A stretch of 64,000 nt of DNA from CAVQKZ01 sp963837325 (GTDB taxonomy: Bacteria > Actinomycetota > Actinomycetes > Mycobacteriales > Jatrophihabitantaceae): NCBI GenBank assembly GCA_963837325.1, contig CAWIMV010000002.1, positions 248,001 through 312,000 of the forward strand, read 5' to 3'. The translations under genes were made by a program, and so were the position numbers. The number at the start of each line of letters is the position of its first letter. Position 1 is the first letter of the stretch. The notes under the pieces are model-generated. The model did not search any database, was not told the origin of the DNA, and saw nothing but the letters and a program-made list of their open reading frames with translations. Of the stretch, positions 8,649-17,796 are shown piece by piece.

Positions 8649-8861
8649 TCAGGCGTTCACCGTTGCGTTGGTGTTGCCCTCGAGCAGCGAGCGGACCTCG
8701 GACTCGCGGTAGCGGCGGTGGCCACCAAGAGTGCGGATCGAGGTCAGCTTGCCGGCCTTCGCCCACCGAGTGACGGTCTTGGGGTCGACGCGGAAAAGCG
8801 TCGCCACCTCAGACGGGGTCAACAGTGGCTCGGAGTCCGGACGCTGTCGTGGTGTGGTCAT
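8649..8861 (-). CDS. bldC: BldC-type MerR-like developmental regulator
   Basis: A 70-residue protein that is essentially one MerR-type winged helix-turn-helix: L-L-T-P-S-E-V-A-T-L-F-R-V-D-P-K-T-V-T-R-W-A, then L-T-S-I-R-T-L-G-G-H-R-R-Y-R. No effector or coiled-coil domain is present, as in BldC, which in Streptomyces binds DNA as head-to-tail oligomers and delays sporulation. I chose the internal ATG (M-T-T-P-R-Q-R-P) because AGGAAGAGGG lies just upstream; an in-frame ATG ten codons earlier has no ribosome-binding site. The assignment is confident at family level. Whether this host differentiates is not shown by the window. Confidence 0.9.
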   Translation of the reverse strand: MTTPRQRPDSEPLLTPSEVATLFRVDPKTVTRWAKAGKLTSIRTLGGHRRYRESEVRSLLEGNTNATVNA

Positions 8862-9168
8862 TGCTATGCCCTCTTCCTGTGGATACGTCACGCGGAGTCC
8901 TGTTCCGCGCCGCGATGCACAGTATGCATAGCTGAACGGTCAACTTCTACTCGGCGCAACCAAGTGTCCACTGTGTGCCATGCATAAAGTCCCGGGCTGA
9001 TGGCTCGACCCACTTTTCCCGACGAAACCGGTCACTTTAGGACACCGGTAACCGGCGTGCAGACCCTCGCGGCTGCGAGGTACGCTTTCCACACGACATG
9101 ACAAATTTCCCGACGGTACTGCTTGAGCCGCTACCGCCGGATGACTGGGTGAGCGAGGGGGTCGAGCC
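8862..9168. other. Divergent promoter region, no gene
   Basis: A 307-base gap between bldC and the DUF3073 gene, which diverge. I see no coding region. It holds the ATGCA-CAGTA-TGCAT inverted repeat at 8915-8929, upstream of bldC, and must contain both promoters; no consensus boxes are obvious. Confidence 0.6.
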
Positions 9169-9351
9169 ATGGGGCGCGGCCGTGCCAAGGCAAAGCAGCA
9201 AAAGGTAGCCCGCGAACTGAAGTACAGCAATCAGTTCACCGACTTGGACGCTCTCCAGCGGGAGCTTGCCGGTTCGTCGCCGGCTACCACCGACACCGTC
9301 GATGTCGACGACGAAGACGGCGAGGAAGACTGGGCGAGCACCGGCCGATAG
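9169..9351 (+). CDS. DUF3073 family small protein
   Basis: A 60-residue protein: a basic N-terminus (M-G-R-G-R-A-K-A-K-Q-Q-K-V-A-R-E-L-K-Y), the conserved Y-S-N-Q-F-T-D segment, then an acidic C-terminus (V-D-V-D-D-E-D-G-E-E-D-W). This charge layout is the hallmark of the actinobacterial DUF3073 family, whose function is unknown. A strong GAGGGGG ribosome-binding site precedes the ATG. In many actinobacteria this gene sits next to the purM/purF end of the purine cluster, as here. Confidence 0.88.
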   Translation: MGRGRAKAKQQKVARELKYSNQFTDLDALQRELAGSSPATTDTVDVDDEDGEEDWASTGR

Positions 9352-9413
9352 GCCAGGGCGCCCGGCACGAATCGGCTAATTTGTGCCAACGATCTTTCCG
9401 GGTGGTTGGCGCG

Positions 9414-10471
<1,058 letters not shown>

Positions 10472-10475
<4 letters not shown>

Positions 10476-11998
10476 GGCCGGGTCAGGGCGTCCTCGGCCG
10501 CATAGCCGGCCGCGTGTTCGGGCTCGCGGCCGTTGACCGACTTCTCGATGCCCTCGAGCACGTGCTTGCCCACGATGTCCGGTAGGGCAATGGGGTACTC
10601 GCCGTCGAAGCAGGCCCGGCACAGCCGGCTCTTGGGCTGGTCGCTGGCGGCGATGACACCCTCGAGGGAGATGTAGCCGAGCGTGTCAGCGCCGATGGAG
10701 TGCCGGATGCCATCGACGTCGGAACCAGCCGCGATCAGTTCGGCTCGGGATGCGAAGTCGATGCCATAGAAGCACGGCCACTTGACCGGCGGCGAGGCGA
10801 TACGTACGTGCACCTCGACGGCGCCGGCCTCACGCAGCATGCGGACCAGGGCCCGTTGGGTGTTGCCGCGCACGATCGAGTCGTCGACGACCACGAGGCG
10901 CTTGCCGCGGATGACGTCGCGCAGCGGGTTGAGCTTGAGCCGGATGCCGAGCTGGCGGATCGTCTGCGACGGCTGGATGAACGTCCGTCCGACGTAGGAG
11001 TTCTTGACCAGGCCCAAGCCGTACGGGATACCCGACGCCTCCGCGAAGCCGATCGCGGCCGGCGTGCCGGACTCCGGTACCGGGATGACCAGATCGGCCT
11101 CGGCCGGGTGCTCTTTCGCCAGCCGGCGCCCGACCTCGACCCGCGAGGAGTGCACGCTACGCCCGGCGATCGTCGTATCGGGACGAGCGAGATAGACGTA
11201 CTCGAACAGACAGCCCTTGGGAGCGGGCGCGGCGAAGTGCTGGGAGCGCAGGCCGTCGGCGTCGATGGCGATGAGCTCGCCCGGCTCGATCTCGCGGACG
11301 AAGCTCGCGCCGGTGATGTCGAGGGCGGCCGTCTCGGACGTGACCACCCAGCCCCGCTCGAGCCGCCCGAGCACGAGGGGCCGCACACCCTGCGGGTCGC
11401 GGGCGGCGTAGAGCGTGTGCTCGTCCATGAACACCAGTGAGAACGCGCCGCGCAGCCGAGGCAGCACGTCCATCGCCGCCTGCTCGAGTGAGACGTCGGG
11501 CCGGGCCGCGAGCATGGCGGTGAGCAGGTCCGAGTCCGACGTGGCGCCCTGGCCGCGGTCGTCACCGATCACGCCGGCGGCACGGGCCTCGCGCGCGAGC
11601 TCGTCGGTGTTGACGAGGTTGCCGTTGTGGCCGAGGGCCAGGCCGGTGCCGGCCGGCGTGGTGCGGAAGCTGGGCTGGGCGTTCTCCCACGTCGTCGACC
11701 CGGTCGTCGAGTAGCGGGTGTGCCCGACGGCGAGGTGGCCCTGCAGGGTGGCCAGCGTGGCCTCGTCGAACACCTGCGACACCAGCCCGAGATCCTTGTA
11801 GACCAGCACCGAACTGCCGTCGCTGACCGCGATGCCGGCCGCTTCCTGGCCCCGGTGCTGCAGGGCGTAGAGGCCGAAGTAGGTGAGCTTGCTGACCTGC
11901 TCGCCGGGCGCCCACACGCCGAAGATGCCGCAGGCGTCCTGCGGGCCGTTTTCACCGGGGAGGAGGTCGTGCGTCAGCTTGCCGTCACCGCGCGCCAC
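10472..11998 (-). CDS. purF: Amidophosphoribosyltransferase
   Basis: Glutamine-PRPP amidotransferase of 508 residues; commits PRPP to purine synthesis. A short propeptide precedes the catalytic Cys23 in D-A-C-G-I-F-G-V (class II glutaminase). The PRPP loop V-V-V-D-D-S-I-V-R-G-N-T and the cysteine pair R-L-C-R-A-C-F point to the iron-sulfur, Bacillus-type enzyme. The GTG at 11998 was preferred because homologues start with (M/V)-A-R-G-D-G; the possible 48-residue extension crosses an intergenic palindrome. TACACT at 12005-12010, six bases before the GTG, could be a -10 box giving a leaderless mRNA, so purF-purM may be transcribed separately from purL. Confidence 0.96.
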
Positions 11999-12074
11999 GA
12001 CCTCAGTGTACGGGCGGGCGACTCGAGCCTCGGCACCCGCGCCGAAAGTCCCTCGCCGAGTGACGTACCTCCTC

Positions 12075-12147
12075 ATCGAGTGACGTACTTCCATGATCAG
12101 AGACGCCGATTCTTCCCGTCTCTGATCATGGGAATACGTCACTCAAC
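12075..12147. repeat. Two-part long palindrome, family B copy 1
   Basis: Outer arms GAGTGACGTA (12078-12087) and TACGTCACTC (12135-12144); inner arms ATGATCAGAGACG (12093-12105) and CGTCTCTGATCAT (12117-12129); unpaired 5-base bulges between outer and inner arms. A further GAGTGACGTAC at 12058-12068 repeats the outer arm in direct orientation. It lies between the SCP-like gene and purF. A near-identical element is at 54897-54968. Confidence 0.9.
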
Positions 12148-12155
12148 GGATGGGT

Positions 12156-12200
12156 GGGGTGGACGGGGTGGACGGGGTGGACGGGGTGGACGAGGTGGAC
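12156..12200. repeat. Five 9-base tandem repeats
   Basis: Unit GGGGTGGAC repeated five times, the last unit with one change (GAGGTGGAC), immediately next to the family B palindrome. Non-coding: it is 17 bases beyond the stop of the SCP-like gene. A multiple of three in length, but no reading frame through it is convincing. Confidence 0.85.
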
Positions 12201-12216
12201 GGAGTCGGTCAGTAGG

Positions 12217-12984
12217 TCAGGACAGCAAGGGCAGGTAGGGCGTCAGGTCGGCGCGGCCCCCGGTGGAACGCGTCGCTCCGGTCGCGACGGTGTCGGCGAA
12301 CGCGGCGCGACCGGTGGCCAGCCGCAGCCACGTCACCGGATCGGTCTCGACGACGTTGGGCGGGGTGCCGCGGGTGTGCCTCGGCCCGGCGACGGCCTGC
12401 ACGGCTGCGTACGGCGGGATGCGCACCTCGACCGACCGCCCGGGCGCCTGATCGGCCAGGATCTCCGCGAGCGTGCGGGTGGTTGAGGCCAGCGCCGCGC
12501 GCTGCAGTGGCACCGGGTCGCGTTCGGGTCGCGAGCGCGACGCGTCGTCGCAATGAACGACGAGATCGAGCACTCGCATCCGCACGAAGTCCAGCGCCGT
12601 CGTCGGTCCGCGGGGGCCGGCGATGACGGTGGCGTCGGTCAGGCCGCTCGGCGCATCGAGCGGGGCGCGGAGCCGGGCGAGCAGCTCGGCCGGCGAGTTC
12701 TCCCCGGTGATCGTGGCCGTCTGCGCCGAGATCTCGCCCGCGGCCGGGGCGTAGGCCTGCACGTACGCGGCCGGCTTCAGGGCTGGCCCCGGGCCGCGCT
12801 CGCCCAACCAGGTGGTGATGCCCTCCTTGCTGCCTACGACGTGGCCGAGCAGCGTTCGCAGGTCCCAACCTTCGAGGACGGACTGCGCGGCGAACGCATC
12901 GGCCGGCAATTGGTCGAGCCAGTCGGCCAGCGCGCGGCTCTGCGCCAAATACGCGTCGAGTTCGGGACCGAGCCGTGCGCTCAC
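12217..12984 (-). CDS. DinB/SCP-fold protein of the actinobacterial purine cluster
   Basis: A 255-residue protein related to the mycothiol-dependent maleylpyruvate isomerase and sterol-carrier families. The N-terminal helical bundle contains A-D-W-L-D-Q-L-P, S-V-L-E-G-W-D-L-R-T-L-L-G-H-V-V-G and D-L-V-V-H-C-D-D, whose histidines occupy DinB metal-binding positions. The C-terminal 90 residues resemble an SCP-2-like domain. The GTG start overlaps the purL stop (GTGA), so it is coupled to purL. An SCP-family gene at this place is usual in actinobacteria, but its job in purine metabolism is unknown to me; thiol-dependent chemistry is possible. Confidence 0.8.
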   Translation of the reverse strand: MSARLGPELDAYLAQSRALADWLDQLPADAFAAQSVLEGWDLRTLLGHVVGSKEGITTWLGERGPGPALKPAAYVQAYAPAAGEISAQTATITGENSPAELLARLRAPLDAPSGLTDATVIAGPRGPTTALDFVRMRVLDLVVHCDDASRSRPERDPVPLQRAALASTTRTLAEILADQAPGRSVEVRIPPYAAVQAVAGPRHTRGTPPNVVETDPVTWLRLATGRAAFADTVATGATRSTGGRADLTPYLPLLS

Positions 12985-15263
12985 TGCTCGAAGCGCTGCG
13001 CGATCGTCGCCGTCCACCGAGCGCGCAACTCGCGCAGCGGCAGGCTGAACTGGTCGTGCACGTCGAGCGACGGCGTAAGCACGTCCACCACCCCGATCTG
13101 GGTGCATGGCAGCCCGCGCTCGGCACACAGCTCGGTGAACCGGGCCGGGTCGCTACGAGCCACACTCACGATCGCCCGCCCGGTGGACTCGCTGAACAGC
13201 GCGACGAACGGGTCGGTGTCGTCGGGCAGCGTCACCCGCACGCCGGCATCGCGGCGGAGGCAGGACTCGACCAGCGCCTGGGCCAGGCCGCCTTCGGACA
13301 GGTCGTGAGCCGAGTCGATCAAGCCGTCGCGCGACGCGGTCAGCAGGACGTCGGCGAGCAGCCGTTCGCGCTCGAGGTCAACGGCGGGCGGGCGGCCGCC
13401 GAGGAAGCCGTGCACCTCGTACGCCCACTGCGAGCCGCCGAACTCGTCGCGGGTCTCGCCGAGCAGGTATACCAGCGCGCCATCGCTGCGGAATCCCTGC
13501 GGGATGCGGCGGGTGACATCGTCGATGACGCCGAGCATGCCGATGACCGGCGTGGGCAGGATCGGGATGGCACCGGTCTGGTTGTAGAAGCTGACGTTGC
13601 CGCCGGTCACCGGCACGCCGAGGGTTAGACAGCCGTCGGCCAGGCCGCGCACGGCCTCGGTGAACTGCCACATGACGGCGGGATCCTCCGGCGAGCCGAA
13701 GTTGAGGCAGTTGGTGACGGCCAGCGGGCGGGCGCCGACGGTGGCGACGTTGCGGTACGCCTCGGCCAGGGCGAGCTGCGCGCCGACGTAGGGGTCGAGC
13801 AGCGTGTAACGGCCGTTGCCGTCGGTGGACAACGCCAGCCCGCGCGTCGTGCTCTCGTCCAACCGGATCATGCCGGCGTCCTCGGGCTGGGCCAGCACGG
13901 TGTTGCCCATGACGAAGCGGTCGTACTGGTCGGTGATCCAGGACTTGTCGGCGAGGTCGGCCGCGGCGGCCAGGCGCAGGAGGGTGGCGCGCAGCGATGA
14001 GCCGGTGCGCGGCCGGGGCAGGTCGTGCCCGTCGTGCTCGTTCAGCGCGTCTTGCTCGACCGGCCGCTCGATCGGCCGCTCGTACACCGGCCCTTCGTGG
14101 GCCGCGGTGCGCGGCGGGAGGTCGACGATCTGCTCTCCGTGCCAGCGCATCCGCAGCCGGCCGGTATCGGTGACGGTGCCGATGACGGTGGCGTTGACGT
14201 CCCACTTGGCACAGACCGCCAGGAAATCCGCGAGATGATCCGGCGTCACCACGGCCATCATGCGTTCCTGCGACTCGCTCATCAGGATTTCCTCGGGGAC
14301 GAGCCGAGGGTCGCGCAGCGGGGCGAGGTCGAGGTCGACGTCCATGCCACCCGTGCCGGCGGCGGCCAGCTCCGTGGTGGCGCACGACAGCCCAGCGGCG
14401 CCGAGATCCTGGATGCCCACGACCAGGTCGGCCGCGAACACCTCCAGGCAGCACTCGATCAGTACCTTCTCGGCGAACGGGTCGCCGACCTGCACGCTCG
14501 GCCGCTTCGTCTCGCCTTCGGACTCGAACGTCGCACTGGCCAGAACGGACGCCCCGCCGATGCCGTCGCCGCCGGTGCGGGCCCCGAACAGCACGACGTG
14601 GTTGCCGGGTCCGTCGGCCTTGGCCAGCTTGATGCCGTCGGTGCGCATGACGCCGACGCACAGGGCGTTGACGAGCGGGTTGCCGGCGTAGGAGTCGTCG
14701 AAGTAGACCTCGCCGCCGATGTTGGGCAGGCCCAGGCAGTTGCCGTAACCACCGATACCGGCGACGACCCCGGGCAGCACTCGGGCGGTGTCCGGGGCGT
14801 CGAGGCGACCGAAGCGCAGCGAGTCCATGACCGCCACCGGCCGCGCCCCCATCGTCAGGATGTCGCGCACGATGCCGCCGACGCCGGTGGCGGCGCCCTG
14901 GTGCGGCTCCACGTACGAGGGATGGTTGTGTGACTCGATCTTGAACGTGACGGCCCAGCCGTCGCCGACGTCCACCACGCCGGCGTTCTCCCCCGGTCCG
15001 ACGAGCAACACTGGCTTGTCTGCCGCCTCCGGCGGCTTCTTCTCGCCGAACTGGCGCAGGTGGGCACGGGACGACTTGTACGAGCAGTGCTCGCTCCACA
15101 TCACCGAATAGATCGCCAGCTCGGAGCTGGTCGGGCGGCGGCCGAGGATCTCGCGCACCCGCGCGTACTCGTCGGGGTGCAGGCCCAGTTCGGCGAACGG
15201 CTGGGGTTGGTCCGGCGTCTTGGCCGCGTTCTCGACGGTGTCGACGTTCACGGCCGGGCTCAT
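12981..15263 (-). CDS. purL: Phosphoribosylformylglycinamidine synthase II
   Basis: Small-type PurL of 760 residues, the synthetase subunit that converts FGAR, ATP and ammonia to FGAM. It needs PurQ (glutaminase) and PurS. Signatures: S-E-H-C-S-Y-K-S-S near the N-terminus, F-K-I-E-S-H-N-H-P-S (substrate and metal binding), G-A-R-T-G-G-D-G-I-G-G, and A-H-D-L-S-E-G-G-L in the second half. The ATG overlaps the purQ stop as ATGA. The 40-residue extension in the same frame lies in purQ and is Arg-rich, so it is rejected. Confidence 0.97.
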   Translation of the reverse strand: MSPAVNVDTVENAAKTPDQPQPFAELGLHPDEYARVREILGRRPTSSELAIYSVMWSEHCSYKSSRAHLRQFGEKKPPEAADKPVLLVGPGENAGVVDVGDGWAVTFKIESHNHPSYVEPHQGAATGVGGIVRDILTMGARPVAVMDSLRFGRLDAPDTARVLPGVVAGIGGYGNCLGLPNIGGEVYFDDSYAGNPLVNALCVGVMRTDGIKLAKADGPGNHVVLFGARTGGDGIGGASVLASATFESEGETKRPSVQVGDPFAEKVLIECCLEVFAADLVVGIQDLGAAGLSCATTELAAAGTGGMDVDLDLAPLRDPRLVPEEILMSESQERMMAVVTPDHLADFLAVCAKWDVNATVIGTVTDTGRLRMRWHGEQIVDLPPRTAAHEGPVYERPIERPVEQDALNEHDGHDLPRPRTGSSLRATLLRLAAAADLADKSWITDQYDRFVMGNTVLAQPEDAGMIRLDESTTRGLALSTDGNGRYTLLDPYVGAQLALAEAYRNVATVGARPLAVTNCLNFGSPEDPAVMWQFTEAVRGLADGCLTLGVPVTGGNVSFYNQTGAIPILPTPVIGMLGVIDDVTRRIPQGFRSDGALVYLLGETRDEFGGSQWAYEVHGFLGGRPPAVDLERERLLADVLLTASRDGLIDSAHDLSEGGLAQALVESCLRRDAGVRVTLPDDTDPFVALFSESTGRAIVSVARSDPARFTELCAERGLPCTQIGVVDVLTPSLDVHDQFSLPLRELRARWTATIAQRFEQ

Positions 15264-15931
15264 GCCGGCGCGCCCGCGAGCGAGAGGAAGAAGCCGAGCC
15301 CGTCGGTCCCGGCGCCGGTGAGCGTCTCGACGGCGTGTTCGGGGTGAGGCATCAGCCCGACGACGTTGCCGCTCGCGTTGCAAACACCGGCGATGTCGCG
15401 GTAGCTGCCGTTAGGGTTGCCGCCGAGGTAGCGGACTACGACCCGACCGTCGCCCTCGAGTTCGTCGAGGGTGTGCTCGTCCGCTACGTAGCCGCCCTCG
15501 CCGTTCTTCAGCGGGATGACGATCTCCTGACCCTCGCGGTAGCCCGCCGTCCATGGCGTGGCGACGTTCTCGACGGCCAAGAACTGCTCTTTGCACACGA
15601 ACTTGCGGTGGTCGTTGCGGATCAGCGCGCCCGGCAGCAGGTGCGACTCGCACAGCACTTGGAAACCGTTGCAGATGCCGAGCACCGGCATCCCGTCGTT
15701 GGCGGCGGCGATGATCGACTCCATCACCGGGGCGAAGCGGGCGATGGCCCCGCAGCGGAGGTAGTCGCCGTAGGAGAAGCCGCCGGGCAGTACGACCGCG
15801 TCGACGTCGTGCAGCGACGGATCGGCGTGCCACAGCGGGACGGCCTCGGCGCCCGCGATCCGCACGGCCCGTGCGGCGTCACGGTCGTCGAGACTGCCCG
15901 GAAAGGTCACGACCCCAACGCGTACCGACAC
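15260..15931 (-). CDS. purQ: Phosphoribosylformylglycinamidine synthase I, glutaminase
   Basis: A 223-residue class I glutamine amidotransferase supplying ammonia to PurL. It has the oxyanion region P-G-G-F-S-Y-G-D-Y-L-R, nucleophile Cys in L-G-I-C-N-G-F-Q, and the catalytic His/Glu in M-P-H-P-E-H-A. First gene of the coupled purQ-purL-SCP unit. The usual partner purS is absent from the 84 bases upstream; it is 5.7 kb away at 21643-21873, on the same strand. The upstream neighbour is an unrelated oxidoreductase operon that may read through. Confidence 0.97.
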   Translation of the reverse strand: MSVRVGVVTFPGSLDDRDAARAVRIAGAEAVPLWHADPSLHDVDAVVLPGGFSYGDYLRCGAIARFAPVMESIIAAANDGMPVLGICNGFQVLCESHLLPGALIRNDHRKFVCKEQFLAVENVATPWTAGYREGQEIVIPLKNGEGGYVADEHTLDELEGDGRVVVRYLGGNPNGSYRDIAGVCNASGNVVGLMPHPEHAVETLTGAGTDGLGFFLSLAGAPA

Positions 15932-16015
15932 AGGGTCAGGCTACCGGGCACTCGATCAAATCCCGACGACCGAACGGGCGATCAGCGCTCGCGCGACACT
16001 CCCGAGGCGAGCATG

Positions 16016-17017
16016 TCAGGCCCGGATCTCGGTCATCAGGACGGGACGGTGGTGGTGGAGGGACACGGTGCACGCCTCCGCGACCCAGCTGGCCTCCAAC
16101 GCGTCGTCGACGGTGCACGGCGAGGGGCGGATTCCGGCGACGACGTCGGCGAAGCCGGCCAGTTCGGCCCGGAACGCGGTGGCGAAGCGGTCCATGAAGA
16201 AGTTGTGCGGCGGCCCGGCCGGAAATGTCGTGCCCGGCTCGACCGAGCGCAGCGGCAGCCGGTCGTCCCAGCCGACGGCGATGCTGTCGTCGCAGCCGTG
16301 CAGTTCCAGCCGGACGTCGTAGCCGCGGGCGTTGTAGCGGCTGTTCGACACGACCGCGAGCGTCCCGTCGGCCAGCGTCAGAACGACGGCCGCGGTGTCG
16401 ACGTCCCCGAACTCGGCGAAGAACGGTGCGCCGCGGTTGCTGCCGCTCGCGTACACCTCCCGGATCTCCTGCCCGGTCACCCAGCGGATCGCGTCGATGT
16501 CATGCACCGTGCAGTCGCGGAAGATTCCGCCGGACGCGGCCACGTACTCCATCGGCGGCGGGGCCGGATCGAGCGTTGTGGAACGGACGGTGTGCAGCCA
16601 GCCGAGCTCGCCGGCAGCAACGGCAGCGCGGGCCGCAACGAAGGCCGGATCGAAGCGGCGCGGGTATCCGATCTGCACGCTCGCGCCCGCGGCGACGACG
16701 TAGTCGCGCACGCGCACGGCGTCTGACGACGTGCGGGCCAGCGGCTTCTCGCAGAACGTCGGCAGCTCGGCGTCGATTGCGGCGATCACCAGGTCCGGAT
16801 GTGCGTCGGTCGCCGCCGCGATCACGACGCCGTCGATGCCGGCGGCGAGCAACGCACTGGGCGTGTCGACCGCCTCGGCGCCGTGCCGTTCGGCGACGGC
16901 CTTCGCGAGGGCCGGTACGGCGTCGCACACGACGAGCGAGTCGACCGCGGGCAGCGCGCTGAGCGTCGCGGCGTGGAATGCGCCGATCCGGCCCAGGCCG
17001 ATCAGTCCGAGCCTCAT
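16016..17017 (-). CDS. Gfo/Idh/MocA family oxidoreductase
   Basis: NAD(P)-dependent dehydrogenase of 333 residues. The Rossmann motif G-L-G-R-I-G is at about 7-12, the conserved E-K-P (90-92) positions the nicotinamide, and the C-terminal substrate domain has C-T-V-H-D-I-D-A-I-R-W, the pattern of inositol 2-dehydrogenase relatives. Probably oxidises a sugar, inositol or related polyol. Last gene of a three-gene operon with an SDR and a phytanoyl-CoA-type dioxygenase; ATG overlaps the SDR stop (TGATG). The reading frame continues 340 codons upstream out of the gene, but that part is the shadow of the SDR. Confidence 0.92.
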   Translation of the reverse strand: MRLGLIGLGRIGAFHAATLSALPAVDSLVVCDAVPALAKAVAERHGAEAVDTPSALLAAGIDGVVIAAATDAHPDLVIAAIDAELPTFCEKPLARTSSDAVRVRDYVVAAGASVQIGYPRRFDPAFVAARAAVAAGELGWLHTVRSTTLDPAPPPMEYVAASGGIFRDCTVHDIDAIRWVTGQEIREVYASGSNRGAPFFAEFGDVDTAAVVLTLADGTLAVVSNSRYNARGYDVRLELHGCDDSIAVGWDDRLPLRSVEPGTTFPAGPPHNFFMDRFATAFRAELAGFADVVAGIRPSPCTVDDALEASWVAEACTVSLHHHRPVLMTEIRA

Positions 17018-17796
17018 CAGTCCATCCCGCCGCGGACGTTCTGATCCCAGTCGATGATCGAGCCGGTGACCACGCCGCTGCGGTCGGACAGCAGCAGCAC
17101 GACAAAGTCGGCGATCTCGTCGACCTGGGCCAGCTTGCCCATCGGCAGCTTTTCGGCTGCCCGCTCCACCCAGTCGTCGCCCGCCCCGTGGAACGTGCGC
17201 TGCACCGCGTCCTCGCCCTCGGTCTCGGTCCAGCCGATGTCCAGGCCGTTGATGCGGATACGGTCCCACCGGTGGGCGTGCGCGGCGTTGCGGGTCAGCC
17301 CGGCCAGTCCGGCCTTGGCCGCGACGTACGGCGCCAGGAACGGCTGGCCGCCCCACTCCGACGACGAGATGACGTTGACGATCGTGCCCGGCGCGGCGCG
17401 CGCCACCATGTTCGCCACCGCGGCCTGCATGAGAAAGAACGGCGCCCGCAGGTTCACCGCGATATGGGCGTCGAACAGTTCCGGCGTGGTGTCGAGCAGC
17501 GTGCCCCGCGTGGTCAGTCCGGCCGCGTTGACCAGCCCGTCGACCCGGCCGAACTCGGCGATGACGGCGGCGACCGAGTCCTGGGCCGCGCCGACGTCGC
17601 TGACGTCGGCCTGAACGAACAGCGCGTCGGCACCACCGGCGCGCAGTTCGGCCGCGAGCAGTTCGCCCGGTTCGCGGCGTCGTCCCGAGAGGGCGACACT
17701 CGCGCCCTCGCGAGCGGCGGCGCGCGCCACCCCGGCCCCGACGCCCTGGGTCGCGCCGCTGACCAGGACGACCTTGTCGCGCAGCAGGTCGGTCAC
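17017..17796 (-). CDS. Short-chain dehydrogenase/reductase
   Basis: Classical SDR of 259 residues: cofactor motif S-G-A-T-Q-G-V-G (13-20), N-A-A-G (90-93), catalytic Ser at 144-146 (I-S-S-S), Tyr157 and Lys161 (Y-V-A-A-K). Residues R39-R40 after beta-2 suggest NADP preference. It starts at a GTG overlapping the dioxygenase stop (GTGA) and is coupled at both ends. With its neighbours it probably oxidises a hydroxylated or polyol substrate. The substrate is not identifiable. Confidence 0.92.
   Translation of the reverse strand: MTDLLRDKVVLVSGATQGVGAGVARAAAREGASVALSGRRREPGELLAAELRAGGADALFVQADVSDVGAAQDSVAAVIAEFGRVDGLVNAAGLTTRGTLLDTTPELFDAHIAVNLRAPFFLMQAAVANMVARAAPGTIVNVISSSEWGGQPFLAPYVAAKAGLAGLTRNAAHAHRWDRIRINGLDIGWTETEGEDAVQRTFHGAGDDWVERAAEKLPMGKLAQVDEIADFVVLLLSDRSGVVTGSIIDWDQNVRGGMD

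Noticed and set aside
11999..12142. 48-codon N-terminal extension of purF
   Set aside because: It crosses the family B palindrome, has no homology to PurF, and a GTG start matching homologues is available at 11998.
12156..12200. CRISPR-like array
   Set aside because: The units are 9 bases with no spacers, so this is a simple tandem repeat; no cas genes are present.
11627..12238. Gly-Arg repeat protein from the tandem repeat
   Set aside because: The frame is antisense to purF; the Gly-Gly-Arg pattern is only the 9-base tandem repeat read in frame.
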